Positions 56,221 to 64,000 of a DNA stretch of 64,000 nt are shown here, one piece after another (the first letter of the stretch is position 1; every line of letters starts with the position of its first letter). Origin of the DNA: Scortum barcoo (lineage: Eukaryota > Chordata > Actinopteri > Centrarchiformes > Terapontidae); contig CM041551.1 of assembly GCA_023238725.1 (NCBI GenBank), forward strand, positions 12,017,242-12,081,241. The letters run 5' to 3'. The notes below the pieces were generated by a model. The model made no database searches. It saw only the letters and a program-made list of their open reading frames with translations, and was not told where the DNA came from. Made by a program: the position numbers and the translations under genes.

Positions 56221-59200
56221 TGTTTCTTCATCTAAGAATTAAAATACTCCATTGTACATTTTCTTTTAATTATTTGAGGTCCATATTTTGTACACTGATG
56301 GTTTTACAGACATAATGGATAAAATATGCACAAGTCTTTTTTTTTTAAGGAAGTATTTGCTCTAAATTCTTACACTTTGAGGCTTCAGAGCACTGAGTTG
56401 AATCTAGGCCATGGTAAGTCAATTGAGACATTTTTTTAAAGTCTGCTTTTGTTTGACGGCTTCCAAAGAGTATCTCCTTAGAGTCTAAAGAGATTTTTTT
56501 TTTGTGTGTGTGAGGCGAGGGGTTTGAAGCAAGCTCACTTGACGCTAAACATAAGCTGATGTGTTCTGTTTCTTAGCATGAAGCAAGAGGCACAGTAAAT
56601 CAATGATGAATGTGCCATAAATCAGATATATGTTACAGCGCGCTCCATGACACAGGAAGAAATGTAACCACAGAGGGAGGGCAGGAGTGAGAGGAGGAGG
56701 TGGTGGTGGTGGGAGGGGGGAGGCTTGCATTCAGATCAATAGTACTGCTAGAAAGACCTGTCCATTTCTGACTTCACACTGTAAATTAAGCCTCTTCTGT
56801 GCCAACATTTTCTCAGCAGCAACTGTGTGAATTACAGTGTATATGCAAGTTATAATGCACCCTTTTGTGCATTGTGCTGTGGCTGCTGTAACGTGTGTGA
56901 AATAATCTGTGTATGTTTATTCTCCACCAACACGCCCAGCAGGAGTCTGTGAATGCAGTCAGCATGTGCGACTGTAAGTTTGCAATGCCACAGATGGAGA
57001 CCCACTAATTTACTCATTATGGAGATTTAATATGAGGGAATGCTGCTGGAATGATCAGATGTAACTAATATGCACCATCGACATTCAGTGTGTCATTCAG
57101 TTTGAGCTTGATTCATATTCAGATCCATCCGCTCTCTGCTACATTTCACTTATTTTATCCAGTCTTAAATGCCAAAAAAAAAAATTATTTTATTTTATTT
57201 CAACAGATTTGTTTTTTTCTGCTCTGGCATGACACACAGTGCAGCAGCAGCAGCAGCAAATGGAGCCAATTCATATGACGGTTAGTCCCCTATTGGCTCC
57301 CTGGTGAGCAAAGCTCTTTCACAGCTCTGAAAAGTTACCGCTGCTTCAGGCCTTTTATGGCATGATGGCAAATGGAGCACTCCAGCTTCATACATGTAAA
57401 GAGTCATTTACTAATTCAGCTAGTCTTCAGTGCATTCTGCTGTTCCATCGCATCACCACATTAAATCAAATGATATTTTTAAATAAGACAGAAATAGTAC
57501 ACAGGGAATTGTGAAAATTGATTTAATGCATTTCCATCAGTAAGAGTAAAAATAATTCTTACAATGGTTTGTCAGTATTGCAGGATTTATCTTGTAATAT
57601 TTAACTGATATATTGAAATATATGATTTTGAGAATCTAAGAGAATTATTAGATAAACCTGCAATGTCTGAGTGTTCTGTATCACCTTTATTTAAACAAAT
57701 TCAGAGGCATTGAATCAGCATTGTCTCTGCTCAGGAGTCAAATCTGTGTGTGTCTGCTAGAAAATGGAACCGACCATCGCTGAGCTTTATTTTATAACAA
57801 CGAGGCCCTCTACTGGCAGCAACAGTCTGTGCACCAGGTCCATGTTACTATATGACATGATGGAAAACACAACCAGGCTCTCCTCTGTGATTTTCATTCT
57901 AGTATATGTTCCTTATTTTTAATCCCAGTTTTAGCCACAGTGATGGTGACAGAGTGGGCTGCAGGCTGAAGAAAACATTGGTGTTATTTTGATTGTTATG
58001 CTCTCACTGTGTTGGTCCGCCGCTGCTGAATAAATGCAGAGGAAGCACTGGGATACACCCAGGACACTCCTAAAATTAGCAACATCATGTGTCTTTCAGT
58101 CTGAATATATCTGCTCCAAAATAAAATGGCCTATCGTGTTAAAATTATAGTGACCTCATTAGGCCAATAATAGCAAAAATGAGACAAAAGAGGGTTGTGA
58201 TTAACCTTTGGCTCTAATTTTTGTGTGTTAGCTACCAGGCTGTTAGTTCCATGGTTCTGTATCACGGTCCGATACATTTGAGACTGACTGACTGCACGCG
58301 CTAACTTATTTTCACACACGTTTTCGCAAACGCCCAGTATCCCTCTCATCCCCCTGCAGAGTAAAGTGTGTGTGTGCACCTTTTGATCTGGTCCTGCTCG
58401 TGGTCTATATCTTTCCTGAAGCAGAAAACTATTACACACACTTTGTGTCCAGATACACTTGTCATGCAATGGCGAGCTCAGATCTCAGGGAATCAAAGGT
58501 GTGGGTGATGCCTCCAGAACCTGCATTAATATGCATGAGAGCGGGAGCTGCCCTATGATGTAATTGCGGTAGCGGCGAAGGTCAGTGCCTTTGCCCAGCC
58601 TGTGCACAATATCAAAGCCCAGATGTACACACACCACTTAGATTTCTTCATGGTAATCTCCATGCATTTTTGAAGATGGAGGATGGCTCTCCTGATAGGG
58701 GTGTGTAAATAGATGAAAATCAGCCTTTAATTGTGTTATCGCCAAACTTTTTATGCTCTCTGGGGTCTGACTCTCACATTACAATGTTGTGCTCTCATGT
58801 TCTCTCCTTGGACACACATCACAGTGAGCCTTTCATCCGGGGAGTAAAGTTGTTTACAAGCCGCCCACCCACCCATGTGGTCCTATTCTCAATGCTCTTC
58901 TGGTTCTGAATATAATGGACCTTCCTTTTTATTCATGTTCCAGCTCTGGCCCTGATCTAGCCCCAAGGATTCTACTGTATATCAAAGCAAAGCATCCAAA
59001 TATTTAATGAGGCTCACTGAAAAAATCTATTTCTTGAATATAGATCCCTTGCTACATTACAAAATGTATAATATACTTCATAAATGAAGTCCAACATGTT
59101 TGTCTTTGTAGTGAGTGATTCATCCTGTGGTGACTTGATGTAGTCTCAGTTATTCTCTCTGTATTGTTTCCTGGTTGTTTTGGGTCTTGTGAATCCCTCA

Positions 59201-59559
59201 CTGGTGTGGCTGATTGATAGAACCAGGACAGAAAACAACTTCTACCACAGAGATGTGACTGCCAACAGACCCAGTTCTGTCACCACATATGACTTTACTT
59301 TAAAAAATAACAATATGCATTACAGTATTTAACGTGGAATCAAACTTGTCCTTGAGGTATTCAGAGAGTTTTCAGTCAGTTTTAGTCAAAAAAGGACATT
59401 GAGTTGTCAGTCAGTCAAATAATCTCAGCGGGCCAAATTTTGACTCAGTGACCAACAATTCAAGACACCCAACTCATGTAGCTGCAGCTCTGGATCCAAA
59501 GTGTGTTTGATCTCAACTTTTAAAACTTTTTCTTGCACATAATTTTGTGCCAAATCTGT
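56221..59559. other. Intergenic, no gene seen
   Basis: Mixed sequence with T/A runs (56.34, 56.50 and 57.18 kb), a (GTG)n-type tract near 56.70 kb and a CAG run at 57241-57257. Balanced repeat-free patches (56.98-57.08 and 58.48-58.70 kb) could be regulatory. No gene was recognised. Confidence 0.5.
57241..57257. repeat. Short (CAG)n trinucleotide repeat
   Basis: About six CAG units, not in a supported reading frame. Confidence 0.85.
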
Positions 59560-60180
59560 TTCTAACAGGACTAAAGAGTCTAGAGGAAATGTTAACATGC
59601 TTATGTGCAGCATGTAAGGTTTACGAGATTTGCAATTTTAGTTCAGCGATTTAGCACCAGACACAAATTACAGCTGAGGCTGTTGGGAGACATTTGGTCA
59701 TAAACCAAAGTATTAGACAGATTGAAATTTTGACATGATGATGGCACTAGATGAAAAGTTAAGGGATCATCAAATGATTACAGTTAATCTTGCTGGGAAT
59801 GTGTCTGTACCAAATTTCATGACAATACATTCAAGAGTTGTGGAGGTATGAACCAAACATGGCTTTTGTCGGTGAGCAAAAATATCTATTTTATCATCAT
59901 TATATCATCTGGTAATCATGAATGTCTGCATCAAATTTCATGGCAATTCATCCAGTGGTTGTCAAGAAACCAAATATGTTAACCTCAGTAGCACTAAAGA
60001 AAAATTCAGGAGATCACCAAAGTCAATTAGCTTTGTCTTCTGGGGACCATGAATGTCTGTATCATACAGCATGGCAATCCATCCAATCATTGTTGAGATA
60101 TTTACATTCGCACAAAAGGAGCTGGACTGTCAGACCAAAAGACATTGCCATCAATAGAGCCATATCACTACTGTTGTTTG
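59560..60180 (+). mobile_element. Teleost 'TTTCATGGCAATCCATCC' family repeat
   Basis: I recognise a very common fish dispersed repeat from words in order: ACAGGACTAAAGAGTCTAG, TTACAGCTGAGGCTGTTGGG, GGTCATAAACCAAAGTATT, GATGATGGCACTAGATGAAA, ACCAAATTTCATGACAAT, CATCAAATTTCATGGCAATT, CTTCTGGGGACCATGAATG and GCATGGCAATCCATCCAAT. It carries an internal near-tandem structure: the 'gatcat-caaa ... ccaaatttcatggcaat' unit recurs about three times. It has no coding capacity; the 97-codon frame across it is a repeat artefact. Confidence 0.72.
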
Positions 60181-63100
60181 GAGTAGGTTGCCAGTTCTGT
60201 GGGAAATCCCCCTGAATTATCAGCAAAGAAGGACACTTCCTGTACAGTAGAAACTAAGAAGATTTCCTTGAGCTCCTGTCAATGTTAATAACCACAGTGG
60301 TCTCACAGAGAGCTCCCCCAGGGCCGATTGACCATGCAGGCAATGGGAGGGGTGATGTTCGGATAGGTGGGGGTCGGGGGGGAGGTGTTGAGCTGATGCC
60401 TCTCAGACTGTCTCAACTCATTTAGGTCTTCGGGGCACAGCCGATCCATCTCTTGTGCAGAAATAAGGTTCATCATAACCCTGCTGTGTTTGGAGATGAC
60501 TGGAGATGGTGAGAGCACAGAAGCGAGGAATGGGCAAGATGTATGCGCGGACAGCGAGGCAGAGAAACAAAAATACAGACAGACACGCAAGCAGATATTC
60601 AGAGGCCTGCCTAGGGGGGCTCGGGGCCTTCTGGGCATGCCCCAGTGCTGACATCAGCAGACGCAGAGCAACCCCCATAGAGCACCGTGAACCACAAAGG
60701 GTGGGCGAGAGGAAGGAGAGAAGGGAGGGGCAAGAAGGAGAGAAGATGGAGGGGGAGGGGATAAGAATGGGGGTACAACACTTGTAATCGGATCATTGGC
60801 TACAGTGGGTTGAGTCGAAGTGATCAATAGAAACTGCACATGCAGCAGAGAGCCTTTAATGGCCCTTAATCTCCATCAGGCCTGAACAGGAGGGTGGAAG
60901 AGGAAGTCACAGGAGCAAAGGCAGCCTGCATCACATTACACACTCAACCTGTACTTGCACAAACACACACACACACACACACATATACAGCTGAGTATAG
61001 AGTCCCAACCGGTGACTCCCAGGACTCCAGGCCTCAGCAGCCAGCATGTCATATTTCATTCCTCGACATCTTTTCATTTCATTTCAAATGCATTACATTT
61101 CAGACCTTTCCATTCTGCGCTACCCCCTGCAATGCAAAACCTTGACTTGAACACTCCCGTCCCAGCACAGGACATATTCCAACCTTTGAATCCAATAAGC
61201 AGCCTGACCACCAGCTAGTGCGTCTCCACTCATCATCTCCGCGGCACAAGAGAGGTTGCACTCCAGTTATGAGTATAAATGTGCTACCAAAGCTCTGGAC
61301 GCAGCGCTTTCTCCAACTCCTTCAGTTCATATATTTTGCTCATCTGTTCCATAGATTAAAGATTCATATTTATGAGGCCCTGCGCTGGGTGTAGCCAGGT
61401 GTCCTAGAGGGGCAGTGCAGCATAATAAACATACAGATAGAAATTAGTGGATAAAAAAACTCAGCAGCAGTCCTCTCAATCTGCCTCCCCTAAGTCTTTC
61501 TCTATCCACCTTTTCTCCTCCACGCTGCTTTCAGTTATCCATAAATTAAAGAGCGGACTGACAATATCCTGAAACCTCTGGGCAGAAGCGGGACTGTGTA
61601 TGACCTACTGCAAAATGAATAACGATGGCCCAGATATGCTCAGATGATCTTAGATAAGAGACCTCTGGAATCTGTGCCCTGTATGGTTCTTTTTGTCCTC
61701 CCGCTCTCGTTCCTTTTTTCTCTTATTATGCGTTTTCCATTAGTCACATGCACTCACTCTCCCCTCGATTATAAAGCATCATAAAACAGGATTGATGAAG
61801 CTGTCACTTTCATGCGTCTTGTGCATGCATTCGTGGTCTCTGAAGGACAGCAGGAAAATGCAAAGGTCTTAAGAGTGGCCGCGTACACAGACGCTCCTCT
61901 TTACATGCAGAGCTGTTCACAACCAAGCTTATATTAGTGATGCACAGGGAAAATGTTTTTCTTACCCAAGGAGCTGCATCAACATTGAGGCGTTGATTTG
62001 ATAGGTGCCTCTTGTTGCCAGGAAACATTTAAATGGATTAATAACCCCGGGCCTTGAATTATTCCCTGTTGTTTTGAACACTGCCTATATGCATTACATA
62101 AAACATTTCGTCCGTCCAACAAATACAGAGTTGTGAAGAGTGGTCACAGATTGCTGATGAACACACTGCATTAGTTATTCCTCCTGTTAGAAGAGCTTCA
62201 TAAATCATCAATTGAAACATGAAGGACTTAGGAAACGTGTGGCCTTGTATTTACAGTATCAGTTAAAATGGGGATAATTGTTGTCCTTCTTAACGTTCAC
62301 ATTAAGTTATGTCAAGCAGTTGTATCCATGCTTGTGCTTGCTGCTGACAGAGTGAAATGAGTGTAGTTTGTGTGCTGTGCATTTTAAGTATGTCAAAAAT
62401 ACAAATATTTCCAAATAAGTATTATCCTAATACAGTCCATTAATAATGTTCTGCCACTGGGCAGTAGTACAGGAACTTGATCATATATTCATGCTATTTA
62501 AACACAACCTTGTTCCAGGGAAAGAAAATGAATTACAATCTTGCCATGTGAGCTGCTCAGGTTAAACTTTTGTTAAAAAAACACACACAAGCTACAGTTT
62601 ACTGGGTTAATGCTCCACCTGTGAAAAAAGCTCATGCTTAAGACTTAACATTTTTAAAAGAAAGACTTCAACAGAAACAGTAAGTGTGAGGTTTGAAAGA
62701 AGCGGGCATCTAGAAAGCAGAGGGAGTCTCTATTTTGTTGTATCATGGGAAACTGGAGATTTTGGAGCTTGACCCATACTAGGGACTAAATTTCAGGACA
62801 GCTTGACCTGCTGCTTTGCTTTAAAACATTTCTGAGTCCCCCAACTTTATAGAAGTGCAATTCTCAATTGCTGGAGTCCCTCTTTGTTCAAATCTTTTCT
62901 TTCTTTTTTGTTATTTGATTTGGTTGCTCTCCAACTTGGTTACTTTTTTCTTGTGTCAGTGATAATGTGCTACTGAGGTCAAAATGGTCCTAAAAAGCCT
63001 CAGAGTAGTTGGAAAATAAGTGTTTTGATAAATAGCAATACATATAAAAATGTTAACAATAGGGTTTTTATACTTTGTAGAAGTAGGTGCAAGTCTGTTT

Positions 63101-64000
63101 CCCTTTTTATTGACGGCGCCTCCCTGTGGGCATCAGAAATAATAACAACTCACCGCCAAAATGCCCTGTATAACTGTTCTCTCAACCTTTATTCTTTCCT
63201 GTAAATACAGGAACAATTTTAACACAAAGATATGAAATGTGATCCTCAATAATACCATGGAAATCTAATGAAATCAAAACACCATGTATCTGATCGTTAT
63301 TTGCCCTATTCAGCACCTGCATTAAATAATAATATAGAAAAATATTCAGTTGCAAATCTTTCATTTCTCTGTCATTGTGTGCAGAACAATCTTTCCAGCT
63401 TAGATCTACATCATATCATTGTGCTGGGCAAAATGCTCAGCCTCTACTTTCAGTTCACAGATAATGATATAACCATGGCAACTGAGACACCTTGGAAAAG
63501 GGCTGGAAGAAAACTTAGACATTACTGTCAGTCAAAACCCAGTGTTTTCAAATGAAATATAAAACTCTGCAGATTATTTCACCTGACTCGCTCAGTAACA
63601 CCTTGAAACTTCAATATAGCTTTGAAAATAGAGTCCTATTACATTAATCATTGTTGATGGGCTTGTATCACTTCTCACTTACCCCACCTTTCACTTTAAC
63701 GCACGTGTAGATGCTTGTCTGCAATATACAAACAACTCTAATCAGCAGAGCAGACACACATATTTGGAATAATTTCATGTTCCTCTGATCAACCACATGT
63801 CAGTTAACATAGTCATCAATAGGACTAATGCTCTGCGAGGACTTATTGAGTGACACGCCATGGCCCAGAGTGTGAAATCCTTCAAAACATCGAGGAAGTG
63901 CCAACCCTGAGACTTGCCCTAACCTTGCCTTGAGCCATGTGTTGATGAGTCTTCAGTGTGACTGAAACTTCAAAGGCATTTCAGCTCACTAAGAAGAGGA
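60181..64000. other. Intergenic, no gene seen
   Basis: No gene seen. A G/A-rich tract lies at 60.69-60.77 kb, which gives spurious frames on both strands, and a (CA)n run at 60963-60983. Repeat-free patches occur (61.3-61.7 and 61.9-62.05 kb). A lone RE1 left half (TTCAGCACC) at about 63311 has no right half. Confidence 0.5.
60963..60983. repeat. (CA)n microsatellite
   Basis: About ten CA units. Confidence 0.9.

Noticed and set aside
59922..60215. 97-codon frame as a gene
   Set aside because: It lies inside a recognised dispersed repeat.
63311..63319. Second REST site (TTCAGCACC)
   Set aside because: Perfect left half but no right half at canonical or expanded spacing.
1..64000. tRNA, rRNA, CRISPR array or bacterial/phage system
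   Set aside because: No tRNA A/B-box pair, rRNA-like segment, or regularly spaced direct repeats with unique spacers was found. The DNA is clearly vertebrate.

Overview
This window is vertebrate, almost certainly teleost, nuclear DNA. Three things point there: very dense (CA/GT)n microsatellites, several interspersed-repeat families I recognise as typical of ray-finned (probably percomorph) fish, and an exact copy of the vertebrate neural microRNA miR-124. I found no convincing protein-coding gene. Open frames are short (200 codons at most), have no recognisable domains and often run through simple repeats.

The one firm gene is mir-124 on the minus strand (hairpin about 4510-4597). Both mature arms match the known sequences base for base as I recall them, and the 15-nt terminal loop most resembles mammalian mir-124-2. 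The hairpin has a coherent setting. A REST/NRSF element (RE1) with both half-sites nearly perfect but split by an enlarged 9-nt spacer lies 300 bp away (4182-4209). A minus-strand AATAAA lies about 165 bp downstream of the hairpin, followed by a GT-rich tract. A broad CpG-rich, promoter-like zone (about 5.28-9.6 kb, with a consensus CRE at 5634-5641) lies upstream in the sense of minus-strand transcription. The simplest reading is a neural non-coding host transcript that starts in the CpG-rich zone, runs leftward through mir-124, ends near 4.3 kb, and is silenced outside neurons by REST.

The remaining 54 kb (about 10-64 kb) looks like a regulatory gene desert. It has AT-rich background, blocks of high-complexity sequence with homeodomain, POU, RFX, MEF2 and E-box-like words that resemble conserved non-coding enhancers (inference only; alignment is needed), and dispersed repeats. 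The repeats are two copies of a long-inverted-terminal-repeat non-autonomous DNA transposon (about 23.69-24.60 kb and 43.38-44.45 kb), a 'TTACTTAAGTAAAAG' element (46.59-47.31 kb), a 'TTTCATGGCAATCCATCC' family element (59.56-60.18 kb), and a tail-like repeat at 20.1-20.45 kb. If the mir-124-2 assignment holds, the desert may be the fish counterpart of the human 8q12.3 desert near BHLHE22, but no flanking gene is present to prove synteny.
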